64,000 bases of DNA from Paenibacillus foliorum (GCF_013141765.1 NZ_WHOD01000067.1:1-64000); one strand, 5' to 3'. Shown: positions 38,118 to 46,255, numbered from the stretch's first letter. Notes: generated by a model not told the origin, from the letters alone. Numbers and translations are program-made.

Positions 38118-38761
38118 CTTTTTTTGAAATGAACCGTGTCTCTTTTCACTATGCCAAAGGCAATGATAGTGTTCTTCACGACTTCTCTATGCAGTTGGAT
38201 CAGGGGGAAGTGGTTGGTATTCTCGGTCAAAGCGGTTGCGGGAAAAGCACCCTGCTGCGGCTTATATCCGGGCTGGAAGTACCTTCCTCAGGAAGCATTG
38301 TGATCAATGGTACAACAATGGTAAGCGAACGATCATTCGTTCAGCCTGAAGCCCGCGGAGTTGGGATGGTTTTTCAGGAATATGCCCTATTTCCTCATCT
38401 AACTGTAGCGCAAAATATTATGTTCGGGTTACACCGGTTACCTAGAGCTGAACGTAAGCAGCGGCTGCAGGCGATGTTAGAGCTTGTACAACTGGAGAGC
38501 TATGGGAAACGGTATCCGCATGAGCTTAGTGGAGGGCAGCAGCAGCGTGTTGCTTTTGCCCGTGCTCTGGCACCGGAACCGGCTATACTGCTCATGGATG
38601 AGCCCTTCAGCAATTTAGATGCCGGACTGAAGGGGAAAATTCGGGAGGATCTGCGTCAATTGCTGCGAATTGCTAACATCACCTCGATTCTCGTAACCCA
38701 TGATAATGAAGATGCGGTTGCTATATGTGATCGGATTGTTCATATGACTAATGCAGGTTAA
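38114..38761 (+). CDS. Fe(III) ABC transporter ATP-binding protein, short form
   Basis: 215-residue ATPase of the iron importer. Walker A GQSGCGKST (38-46), Q-loop VFQEYALFP, signature LSGGQQQR, Walker B ILLMDEP, D-loop and the switch histidine in VTHDNEDA are all intact. It stops right after the switch region (HMTNAG), whereas FbpC/FutC proteins usually run to about 350 residues with a C-terminal regulatory domain. The missing part faces the right end of the islet, 160 bp away, so truncation during insertion is possible. The catalytic core looks functional. Confidence 0.9.
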   Translation: MTFFEMNRVSFHYAKGNDSVLHDFSMQLDQGEVVGILGQSGCGKSTLLRLISGLEVPSSGSIVINGTTMVSERSFVQPEARGVGMVFQEYALFPHLTVAQNIMFGLHRLPRAERKQRLQAMLELVQLESYGKRYPHELSGGQQQRVAFARALAPEPAILLMDEPFSNLDAGLKGKIREDLRQLLRIANITSILVTHDNEDAVAICDRIVHMTNAG

Positions 38762-38919
38762 GTGTTTTAGCCTCCGGTTCTTGTCAGCAGAGGGAACGAA
38801 TAGACAGTAAACAAATGTTTGTATACCGCTGTTATTGGAAGTATTTACACAACCATGGTGTTTGCCAAAAAATATGCTATATGTATATAATGATTACACC
38901 ACTTGTGAATCGTAATCGA

Positions 38920-38967
38920 CAGTTTCCTAACTGCAGATCATACGTTCGAATTGTATCGGGCGCGCCA
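38920..38967 (+). pseudogene. Partial tRNA-Arg copy (3' half), right end of islet
   Basis: It matches the 3' part of tRNA-Arg(CCT) from the anticodon stem to CCA. There is one deleted base in the anticodon loop and three substitutions. The last 19 bases plus flank, GTATCGGGCGCGCCATTAA, are identical in both copies (32804-32822 and 38953-38971). The T-stem changes keep pairing (G-T to A-T, G-C to G-T), which suggests a related tRNA allele rather than random decay. Confidence 0.85.
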
Positions 38968-38975
38968 TTAAATAC

Positions 38976-39001
38976 AAGCCACTCCTCGGGGTGGCTTTTT
39001 A
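38976..39001 (+). terminator. Duplicated terminator after the partial tRNA
   Basis: AAGCCACTCC and GGGGTGGCTTTTT form a hairpin that mirrors the tRNA-Arg terminator at 32842-32867, so the duplicated segment extends beyond the tRNA. Confidence 0.85.
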
Positions 39002-39047
39002 ATTCGAATCCCATACGCATCACCCCAGAGCAAAGGAGTCATACATT

Positions 39048-39947
39048 ATGAAACAGGGAATCATCTTTGGCATCTTATCTTACTTATCCTGGGGACTGCT
39101 GCCGTTATACTGGCGTCTCTTTGAAACGATGCCGGCATGGGAAATTTTATCGCACCGCATCGTATGGTCATTTGTTTTTGTAGCTGTTCTCGTTACCGTA
39201 GCCAAGAAGTGGAAGCAACTAAAAGGCGTGATTTCTAGTAAAAAAAGCAAAGCCGCGGTTTTACTTTGCTCTATTTTCATTAGTATCAATTGGTTTCTGT
39301 TCATTTGGGCTGTTAATAACGGCCATGTAATTGAAACGAGCTTGGGTTACTATATGAACCCGCTTATTAGCGTTGTGTTCGCCGTGATGTTTCTAAAGGA
39401 AAGACTGGGGGCAGGACAATGGATTGCTATTGGACTTGCGGGTGCTGGTGTTTTAATTATGGCGATACAATACGGACACATCCCGTGGATAGCCGTGTTT
39501 TTAGCTATTTCTTTCGCTTTGTACGGGCTTGCTAAGAAAATAGCCAATTTAGACGTCTTATTAGGGCTTACGTGGGAAACGCTTATTGTAAGTCCTATTG
39601 CACTTCTTTATTTACTTTTTATTCAGGCTCAGGGAACAAGTACGTTTTCTTCATTATCAGGCAGCTCCGTTATTCTTCTCTTGCTATCCGGCGCGGCTAC
39701 CGCGTTGCCTTTATTCTGGTTTGCCCAAGCGGCTAAACGGCTACCTCTATCAATGGTAGGGTTTATTCAATACATTGCTCCTACAACTAGCTTGCTCTTG
39801 GCCATTTTTGTTTTCCACGAACCCTTTACAGAGGGACAGCTGATAAGCTTTTCGTTTATTTGGGGTGCGTTAATCCTGTATTCCTATGTGACTTTTAAAA
39901 AGTCGAAAGCGGCTAAACAACTGCAAGCGGCAAAAGTTTCGATGTAG
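39048..39947 (+). CDS. rarD: EamA-family transporter RarD
   Basis: 299-residue inner-membrane protein with about ten helices in the drug/metabolite transporter superfamily. The N-terminus GIIFGILSYLSWGLLPLYWR and the block WEILSHRIVWSF are typical of RarD proteins. The substrate is not established; chloramphenicol-related transport has been suggested for the family. ATG 39048 follows AAAGGAG. It lies just outside the right end of the iron islet and stands alone, with a terminator after it. Confidence 0.92.
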   Translation: MKQGIIFGILSYLSWGLLPLYWRLFETMPAWEILSHRIVWSFVFVAVLVTVAKKWKQLKGVISSKKSKAAVLLCSIFISINWFLFIWAVNNGHVIETSLGYYMNPLISVVFAVMFLKERLGAGQWIAIGLAGAGVLIMAIQYGHIPWIAVFLAISFALYGLAKKIANLDVLLGLTWETLIVSPIALLYLLFIQAQGTSTFSSLSGSSVILLLLSGAATALPLFWFAQAAKRLPLSMVGFIQYIAPTTSLLLAIFVFHEPFTEGQLISFSFIWGALILYSYVTFKKSKAAKQLQAAKVSM

Positions 39948-40065
39948 ATTAGAACCATTCAAGATGCTCTGGAACGAACGTTTACACCGTAAAAAAATGT
40001 GCGCCAGGCAACAGTTATAACGTAGTGGCATTTTGAAAAAATGCAGCTAACAACCTATATCCGTC

Positions 40066-40103
40066 AAAAGCCGGGCCTTCTTAATAGAAGCCGGGCTTTT
40101 TTT
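40066..40103 (+). terminator. Terminator downstream of rarD
   Basis: AAAAGCC and GGGCTTTT bracket an imperfect stem-loop followed by seven T. Confidence 0.7.
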
Positions 40104-40184
40104 GATAATAAACTTTTTTTTCATAAAGTGCAGTGTTTGTACGTGGGTGGTTCGTCTATTGTTACGGAGAGGAGGGGGAGGACG

Positions 40185-40733
40185 ATTACAGAGGAATCAG
40201 AGTGGATCGAACGAATTATCGCCGGCGATAAGCAAGTGTTCCGCTTGCTGATGGAAAAGTACAATTCTTATTTGTTTCATGCCGTTTTCTCGGTGTTGCG
40301 GTCAACGAAAGATGCCGAGGATGTAACACAGGAAGCGCTGCTGAAAATCTATGCGTCGCTCCCCCAGTACCAGCATCAGGGTTTGAAAACCTGGATGACT
40401 CGTATCGCTGTTAACAAAGCGATTGATCATAAACGGGCGCTGGAGCGGAAGCGGGAGCAGCTGACTCCAGATATTGAGGAGCTTCTTCCGGCTGACGGAA
40501 TCCATACCGTGGAAGAGGAAGTATTCGATAAGCAGAGAAAGCAGCAGCTCAGGCAATATTTAGACGATATCCCTGCAAATTACCGTGAAGTTGTAGTTGC
40601 TTACTATATTGAGGAAAAAAGCTATTTAGAGATAGCGGCGGAGCAAGGAGTAACTCTGAAAACCGTAGAGTCTAAGCTGTATCGTGCCAAGCAATGGATT
40701 CGCAGACATTGGAAGGAGGAAGAATGGGGATGA
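40185..40733 (+). CDS. ECF-type RNA polymerase sigma factor
   Basis: 182-residue extracytoplasmic-function sigma factor. Region 2 runs from FRLLMEKYNSYLFHAVFSVL to DAEDVTQEALLKIYASL, and region 4 includes YREVVVAYYIEEKSYLEIAAEQGVTLKTVESKLYRAK. No ATG, GTG or TTG lies at a good distance from the strong AGGAGGGGGAGG (40170-40181). The only codon at ideal spacing (9 nt from AGGAGG) is ATT at 40185, and homology to other ECF proteins would also begin there. In-frame alternatives are GTG 40143, TTG 40137 and ATG 40041, all without a ribosome site. It overlaps the anti-sigma gene by 4 bp. Confidence 0.9.
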   Translation: MTEESEWIERIIAGDKQVFRLLMEKYNSYLFHAVFSVLRSTKDAEDVTQEALLKIYASLPQYQHQGLKTWMTRIAVNKAIDHKRALERKREQLTPDIEELLPADGIHTVEEEVFDKQRKQQLRQYLDDIPANYREVVVAYYIEEKSYLEIAAEQGVTLKTVESKLYRAKQWIRRHWKEEEWG

Positions 40734-41269
40734 AACATTATACGTTAGAGCAATGGGATCTATATGCAGGGGAACGGCTCTCAGAAGAGGAGAGTTTAGC
40801 TTATGAAACGCATCTCAGCTCGTGTGATTCATGTCTTGAATTGTATATGCAAAGCTTGGAATGTGCTGCTGATTCGTATCCAATGCTTCAAGCTGATGCT
40901 GAATTCGCCGAAGCTGTAATGGGTCGGATAAGCCGGGAAGAATCAATGGCATCCCCTGCTTCCATTCCGCTGGAATTGATTAAATCCAGTACAGTCCGCA
41001 GGACACCGGCATTTACAAGGCATCCCCTGTTTCACTATACGGTTGCCGCTGCTATTACTATCATTTTGATGGGCTCAGGCGCCTTTCAGTCCTTGACGGA
41101 ACGTATAGGGCACTTGGAAACAGCAGCAGAAGCTATGGATCAGAGTCAGGCGCAAGGAGAAACACCCAAAGTAAATGAGCGCACATCCGTTTCATATAAA
41201 ATCATGGAAAAAACAATTGTCATGTTAGATTCCATTCAACCTAAACAAGCAAAAGGAGGGGCCCGTTAA
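40730..41269 (+). CDS. Membrane anti-sigma factor with zinc-finger motif
   Basis: 179-residue protein. The N-terminal cytoplasmic domain carries H-x3-C-x2-C (HLSSCDSC, residues 29-36), the ZAS-type anti-sigma motif. One membrane segment follows near residues 103-122 (LFHYTVAAAITIILMGSGAF), then an extracytoplasmic tail. The start is ATG 40730, overlapping the sigma stop (ATGA) and 10 nt after AAGGAGG. It presumably holds the ECF sigma factor at the membrane until a signal arrives. Confidence 0.9.
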   Translation: MKHYTLEQWDLYAGERLSEEESLAYETHLSSCDSCLELYMQSLECAADSYPMLQADAEFAEAVMGRISREESMASPASIPLELIKSSTVRRTPAFTRHPLFHYTVAAAITIILMGSGAFQSLTERIGHLETAAEAMDQSQAQGETPKVNERTSVSYKIMEKTIVMLDSIQPKQAKGGAR

Positions 41270-42381
41270 TGCAACCCAAGAACCCGATAACAGCACTGTT
41301 GTTATCCTTTATTCCAGGCTTAGGTCATCTGTATTTGAACCGCAAGATCAAAGCTTTCCTATATGGAGCCGGATTTTTCGGACCTTTAGCGCTGGTGTTT
41401 TTGATAGGGATATCAGGCAAAATAAATCGTATGGAGCCTTTTGTAATTTTCCTGTTGTTTATAGCTTTTGCCATGGCCGTGATTAATCTGATTGATATGG
41501 TGTTCGGACTTGTAAAAAGGCGGGAGCCTGCGGCTGAGTTCGCATCACAGTCGACTTCACATCCACGGGAGGCAGGGCCTTATGAACCGTATCATCGCAG
41601 CGGAGACAGCGAAAGGGTTTTTACCGTATTGCTGTCGTTTATACCTGGTCTTGGTCATTTACAGCTGGGCTTAATGCAACGGGGCTTGACCTTTATGATC
41701 GCTTTTTTCGGATCGGCTGTGATGATATTCTTTGTCGCCATGCTGACGCGCCAAGAAGGATTTTTAGTTTTCTTCGGAGTGTTGCCTATCATATGGATTT
41801 ATTGCTTATTCGACTGCATTCAGCAGTTAAATCGTAAGCAGCGGGGAGAAGCGCTAACGGATCGAACGATCTTTGAGGACTTTCAAGAAAACCGCGAGGA
41901 CGGCAAAAAAAATAAGATGATCGCTACCTTCTTATCTGTTGTTCCCGGAGCGGGGCACATGTACCTTGGCTTACAAAAAAGAGGCTTGCAGCTGATGGCT
42001 GCCTTCCTGTTCTGCATCTACATTATGGATGTGCTGAGACTCTCCTTTTTCTTATTTTTGATTCCCATTCTGTGGTTCTACAGCTTCTTCGATGCCCTGC
42101 AGCAAATTTCAAGGAAAGACCGAGAGGAAGAGCTGAAGGACACTCCGTTTGTAGATTGGTTGATTAATCATCAAAAATGGGTTGGAATCGTTTTGCTCGG
42201 CTTAGGTCTCTACTATATAACGGATGAGGTTGTGCTAAGTGCGCTTGATCGATTATTTCCGAAAGAACGCATTTCGATGCTATTCCACCAATATTTCCAA
42301 ACATTCATCGTTTCGGTCATCCTCATAGGGGGCGGTATACGACTGCTTTTAGGAAGTAAAAGAAAGAAGGATGAAGGATGA
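41269..42381 (+). CDS. Multi-repeat membrane protein in the ECF operon, 370 aa
   Basis: Function not recognised. Three tandem units begin at about residues 7, 116 and 217. Each has the signature SF-(I/V)-PG-x-GH-x-(Y/L)-LG or LN followed by a membrane segment, reminiscent of TM2-type domains. Two more membrane segments lie near residues 300 and 345. Its start touches the anti-sigma stop and its stop overlaps the next gene, so it belongs to the sigma operon. It may be a membrane-stress sensor or target. Confidence 0.85.
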   Translation: MQPKNPITALLLSFIPGLGHLYLNRKIKAFLYGAGFFGPLALVFLIGISGKINRMEPFVIFLLFIAFAMAVINLIDMVFGLVKRREPAAEFASQSTSHPREAGPYEPYHRSGDSERVFTVLLSFIPGLGHLQLGLMQRGLTFMIAFFGSAVMIFFVAMLTRQEGFLVFFGVLPIIWIYCLFDCIQQLNRKQRGEALTDRTIFEDFQENREDGKKNKMIATFLSVVPGAGHMYLGLQKRGLQLMAAFLFCIYIMDVLRLSFFLFLIPILWFYSFFDALQQISRKDREEELKDTPFVDWLINHQKWVGIVLLGLGLYYITDEVVLSALDRLFPKERISMLFHQYFQTFIVSVILIGGGIRLLLGSKRKKDEG

Positions 42382-43040
42382 AAAAGTGGCGCGTTGGTAC
42401 GCTCTCGATGGGAATAACTTTGGTGCTGCTGGGGGCTGTCTTGTTTATTTCTCAGTGGAAGGGGCTGCAGGCTTTTGATGCTTTTATTACCTGGTGGCCG
42501 ATTATTTTTGTATTACTAGGTTTGGAGATCGTACTCTATTTATCCTTTTCGAAAAAAGAAAACAGCATCGTCTCCTACGATATGATGAGCATTTTGTTCG
42601 TAGGTGTACTTTGTATCGGCTGTCTTGGGTTCACTATGCTGGCTTCGGTTGGATTATTAGGTGAAGTGAGGTCGATGATGGGGGCGATTGATGAAACTAA
42701 AGATCTGCCTGCCGTGAAAGAAACGGTAGCTGATGGAGTGAAAAAGGTTATCGTACAATCGCAGGATCAATCTGTAAAAGTGGATAAGTCGCAGGAGCGG
42801 TCGGTTCAAGTGTTTGGTACATACCGAAGCCGTGTTAAGCAGGGAGAGCAGAGCCAGCCCTTGGAGAAGGAGCAGTTCGTAGCTGTACGTACTATCGGGG
42901 ATACGATGTATGTGCAGGTGAAACGTTTGCCGGAGAGAAGAGGCTTCGATTCCTTTTACCCGTGGATGACGGCTACCGTAGTTCTCCCGCAGGATGTGCA
43001 GATTGAGGTACGCGGAGCAAATAACCAGATGATTGAATAA
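42378..43040 (+). CDS. Membrane protein with LiaF/DUF5668-like N-terminus, 220 aa
   Basis: Three hydrophobic segments at about residues 8-25, 36-56 and 72-95 are followed by an extracytoplasmic beta-rich domain. The N-terminal GITLVLLGAVLFISQW and WWPIIFVLLGLEIVL resemble the LiaF-type transmembrane domain of cell-envelope stress proteins. It is coupled by a 4-bp overlap to the upstream gene. The assignment is by pattern only. Confidence 0.75.
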   Translation: MKKWRVGTLSMGITLVLLGAVLFISQWKGLQAFDAFITWWPIIFVLLGLEIVLYLSFSKKENSIVSYDMMSILFVGVLCIGCLGFTMLASVGLLGEVRSMMGAIDETKDLPAVKETVADGVKKVIVQSQDQSVKVDKSQERSVQVFGTYRSRVKQGEQSQPLEKEQFVAVRTIGDTMYVQVKRLPERRGFDSFYPWMTATVVLPQDVQIEVRGANNQMIE

Positions 43041-43097
43041 GCGAGCAAGCGGAAAAGCGCAGGGTTTATAATCCAGAAAACTAAGGAGGACATACCT

Positions 43098-43466
43098 ATG
43101 AGAAAGTTCATAGTAGGTGTGATAATAGCAAGCCTTTTGGGGTTGATGGGGTGCTCCAGTCCTATAGAGTTTAAGGGTAAAAGCGATACCTGGAGCGTCA
43201 CCTGTTCCGTTGACCAGTCAGCTAATGAGAAATCATTCCTAATACAATATACCGGTGAAAAAAGTCAAAAGATTAACAACCTTAGTTATTCTTTTGTGGA
43301 TAGTGAAAATTTTAAAAACAATGGAGAGAATAAAAACTCTTCGGCAAATCTGAAAATAAGCGGGAGTTCTACCATGGATACGCCGTATGTAAATGAAGAC
43401 AATTTTAAGCTTATTATCAAATGGAATGGTAAAGAGGAGACTATTAGTGTCAGGAAAAAGGAATAG
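43098..43466 (+). CDS. Small lipoprotein, 122 aa
   Basis: Signal peptide with lipobox LMGC (Cys19), then a polar extracytoplasmic domain of about 100 residues that looks beta-rich. ATG 43098 follows AAGGAGG. It is separated by 57 bp from the sigma operon and may be its last member. The function is not recognised. Confidence 0.8.
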   Translation: MRKFIVGVIIASLLGLMGCSSPIEFKGKSDTWSVTCSVDQSANEKSFLIQYTGEKSQKINNLSYSFVDSENFKNNGENKNSSANLKISGSSTMDTPYVNEDNFKLIIKWNGKEETISVRKKE

Positions 43467-43499
43467 TCTCTTCTATGTAGCTAAATTGCCTACCCCAAA

Positions 43500-43700
43500 A
43501 AAAACTGCATCTATACAGCCTTTTAGCTGGTTTATCGCAGTCTTCGTAAATTCATGCAAAAGTGCATCTCTTTTTGATTCTTAGCTGAGACTGGAGCCTT
43601 TTGAATGGAAATGGCTGCACTTTCGTAGTTATTTCCTCTCAATAGCATATATCGGCAGAAAAAAACTGCAGGTTTGCAGGAATTGATGCAGGCTGATGAT
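43500..43700. repeat. Degenerate tandem repeat region
   Basis: Two related units share (A/G)-(C/T)-TGCATCT, AGCCTTTT, a GCTGC/CGCAG stretch and TTCGTA (43503-43549 and 43560-43627). A third fragment rich in CTGCAGG follows at 43665-43695. No intact ORF spans it. It may be a remnant of a repeated intergenic element. Confidence 0.45.
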
Positions 43701-43797
43701 CAGAGGAGGCGTCAAGCACTGATTTTGAAGCTGAGCCCCAAAGCCAACATTTTTAGTTGCGTCCTACCCCTCAAAGGGGATGGAACATTCGGTCCTT

Positions 43798-43828
43798 AAG
43801 CGGCACCCTGGGGTGTTCGCTTTTTTGT
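43798..43828 (+). terminator. Rho-independent terminator
   Basis: AAGCGGCACCC and GGGTGTTCGCTTTTTT form a strong hairpin with a T run. A small CCCC-TCAAA-GGGG hairpin precedes it at about 43767-43779. It ends plus-strand transcription before the convergent tadA. Confidence 0.8.
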
Positions 43829-43868
43829 GTCAAGGTGGCAACTAATCGGTTGCTCATGCTATTGCTTT

Positions 43869-44507
<639 letters not shown>

Positions 44508-44535
44508 TTAAAGGACTCCAGCACCAGACTTGCTG

Positions 44536-44976
44536 CTAACCGATAAATTTGCGTTTTGCGTTCTCGGTTGGAATCATACAGCTGTCATACTTACCGAACA
44601 GCTTGTAGCGATGCTTCGCAATCCATCGGTATACAATGTCACGCAGCGGTCTGGGTATAATAATAAACAAATACAAGAGCGTCCATCCGCGGCCCAAGCG
44701 TTTGAATATGTGCAGAACAGCCGAGGAATGAGTATAAACAACCCCTTTTTCAACCAAAATAACAGAATCAATTCCAGCAACTGCCGAGCTGTTTGAATCG
44801 AGTAGGGATTGCGCATAGTCGGATTGAATAGGAGAGAACCGAAAAGCATCGGCTTTATCTTGCCGAATCAGAAATTGCACCCAACCGTTACAAAATCGAC
44901 ATACGCCATCAAAAAGAACAATAGAGTAGCTGTTAGTATCAGAATACTCGCATTTACGGATTTTTTTTTCGATCAT
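44536..44976 (-). CDS. Thiol-disulfide oxidoreductase, DCC family
   Basis: 146-residue small protein of the DCC (DUF393) family, named for its conserved Asp and Cys residues; here they are in FDGVCRFCNGWV. YLFIIIPRPLRDIVYRWIAKHRYKLFG matches the conserved C-terminal block. The start is ATG 44976, behind AAGGTG; an upstream ATG at 45021 lacks a ribosome site. The function is poorly known. It is divergent from the PilZ gene. Confidence 0.87.
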   Translation of the reverse strand: MIEKKIRKCEYSDTNSYSIVLFDGVCRFCNGWVQFLIRQDKADAFRFSPIQSDYAQSLLDSNSSAVAGIDSVILVEKGVVYTHSSAVLHIFKRLGRGWTLLYLFIIIPRPLRDIVYRWIAKHRYKLFGKYDSCMIPTENAKRKFIG

Positions 44977-45072
44977 GAGATCACCTTCTTTGATGATTGG
45001 GTTTTCGCCAATATTCTCCATGGTTTACTGTAATTTAATAGATGAATGTAACTTAAATAACGAAGTAGATTA

Positions 45073-45102
45073 TTGATTGTTATTGCTCAAAGAGCGTATA
45101 AT
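45073..45102 (+). promoter_or_regulatory. Promoter of the riboswitch-PilZ transcript
   Basis: TTGATT at 45073-45078, an 18-bp spacer and a perfect TATAAT at 45097-45102. Transcription would begin about 45 nt before the aptamer. Confidence 0.65.
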
Positions 45103-45154
45103 AAAGATATGAAACCTTTAGGTCAACTTACCTAACACGTAATGGTGCTTTTTG

Positions 45155-45250
45155 ACTAGATCGTCCAAGGCAAACTTGCTGAAAAGCAAGGACGCAAAGC
45201 TTAGGGTCTAAGGTCCGCTACTTAAGGACTATGATAGCCTAGCCGCCGAT
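45155..45250 (+). ncRNA. Cyclic di-GMP class I riboswitch (GEMM-I)
   Basis: The conserved GEMM-I features appear in order: AAGGCAAAC, a CTTGCT-GAAA-AGCAAG hairpin with GNRA loop, GGACGCAAAGC, GGTCTAAGG, and GGACTATGATAGCC. ATCG (45160-45163) can pair with CGAT (45247-45250) to close the aptamer. It controls the PilZ-domain gene downstream. The ends are approximate. Confidence 0.92.
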
Positions 45251-45368
45251 TATTTTATCATACAACGGTGTGCTGAGGCTGTTTCCCCACGGAGGGGCAG
45301 TCTTTTAAGATTGAATAGAAATGTTGATCCTATGATTTCAATTGTAACATAGATAAAATAATCGGCGG
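45243..45368 (+). promoter_or_regulatory. Long leader helix able to mask the PilZ ribosome site
   Basis: Bases 45243-45259 are perfectly complementary over 17 bp to 45352-45368, which run into the GGGAG Shine-Dalgarno at 45367-45371. The 5' strand shares 45247-45250 with the aptamer closing pairs, so the two folds compete. This suggests ligand-dependent release of the start region. Confidence 0.7.
45275..45306 (+). terminator. Possible intrinsic terminator in the PilZ leader
   Basis: AGGCTG-TTT-CCCC pairs with GGGG-CAGTCT and is followed by only four T. It may contribute to transcriptional control by the riboswitch. Confidence 0.45.
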
Positions 45369-45381
45369 GAGTGATGAATAG

Positions 45382-46095
45382 ATGACTAAAGCAGCAGCTG
45401 CAAGCTCAAACTATGATTATAAAGACGAGAAATACAAGAGTCCTGCAGGAATATTGCTCCATAGCCGGACTGTTGTTGAAAAAGATGGTTTTGTTTCAAC
45501 TGGACTTCTTACTTATGCTGAAGGCGACATAATCGAGGTGGAAATACCGGAATACAAGGTTTTTAATCTTGGAGACTCTGTGAAAATTACGGTTTACTCC
45601 CCTGGCGGCATTTATACGTTCTTATCCTCAGTTGTGGCCAAGCATCAGGGGGCTTTGATCATCATTAACCCACCGCTGAACCAAAATCGGTTTGTGGAGA
45701 AGCGGGAGAGTCCGAGAGTTCGGGTTAACCAAAAGGGCTCCTTGCATGCGGTATCTTGGCTTCATCTAGATGAAAAGCAAAAACTAACGGATACCATAGG
45801 CTTAACAGTCCAAAATATAAGCGTCAGCGGAATTGGATTCGTCTTAAGCGACGAGGGATTTGACCTTGGTAGTGCATCTGTAATTGAAGCAGAGTTGGAT
45901 CTGGGATTTAAACTGCCCATCGTTGCTGAAATCATCCGGCGAGAAAGTTTATTTGAGGGTTATTATTATGGAGCCAGATACGTGGATATGGAAATAGAGA
46001 GAGTCACCTCCATACGTGCATTTGTGTTGAAAATGCAAGTGGAGTCGTATTTTAAAGAGAAGGAATTGAGGGAACTTAAGAGAGCGTTCAAATAG
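45382..46095 (+). CDS. PilZ-domain c-di-GMP-binding protein
   Basis: 237-residue protein with an N-terminal YcgR/YpfA-like beta domain (residues 20-105) and a PilZ domain. The c-di-GMP signature RxxxR is seen in KRESPRVRV near residue 114, and (D/N)-x-S-x-x-G in NISVSGIGF near residue 150. Such proteins act as effectors, for example slowing the flagellar motor. The gene is under a c-di-GMP-I riboswitch, so ligand controls both its synthesis and its activity. Confidence 0.9.
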   Translation: MTKAAAASSNYDYKDEKYKSPAGILLHSRTVVEKDGFVSTGLLTYAEGDIIEVEIPEYKVFNLGDSVKITVYSPGGIYTFLSSVVAKHQGALIIINPPLNQNRFVEKRESPRVRVNQKGSLHAVSWLHLDEKQKLTDTIGLTVQNISVSGIGFVLSDEGFDLGSASVIEAELDLGFKLPIVAEIIRRESLFEGYYYGARYVDMEIERVTSIRAFVLKMQVESYFKEKELRELKRAFK

Positions 46096-46111
46096 AGAGT
46101 AGTAAGTATAT

Positions 46112-46138
46112 CCGCTTAAGGGCGGTTTTTTTTGTTTT
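46112..46138 (+). terminator. Terminator of the PilZ gene
   Basis: CCGCTT and GGGCGG form a short hairpin followed by eight T. Confidence 0.65.
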
Positions 46139-46187
46139 TAATCATGAGATTAAATAATTCCCTTTTTAAGCGAAGATATTCCATATG

Positions 46188-46212
46188 TGAAAGCGGTTTA
46201 ATTATCTACAAT
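46188..46212 (+). promoter_or_regulatory. cre site and -10 of locus III
   Basis: TGAAAGCGGTTTAA at 46188-46201 matches the cre consensus TGWAANCGNTNWCA except at one position. It overlaps the spacer before a likely -10, TACAAT at 46207-46212. Binding of CcpA here would repress locus III when preferred sugars are present. Confidence 0.7.
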
Positions 46213-46255
46213 ACAGGTATAGCAACAATTACAAACACTTTAGGAGGAGTCGTAA

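Noticed and set aside
38815..39051. 78-codon frame across the partial tRNA and terminator copy
   Set aside because: It reads through the tRNA remnant and a hairpin terminator, lacks a Shine-Dalgarno, and cannot be a real protein.
40066..40103. Direct repeat of AAGCCGGGC as an attachment site
   Set aside because: The two copies are better explained as the arms of an imperfect terminator hairpin with a T run.
43750..43868. Signal recognition particle RNA next to tadA
   Set aside because: SRP RNA adjoins tadA in Bacillus subtilis, but the conserved core (GGTCCGGAA and GNRA-loop helix) is not seen; only two small hairpins and a terminator are present.
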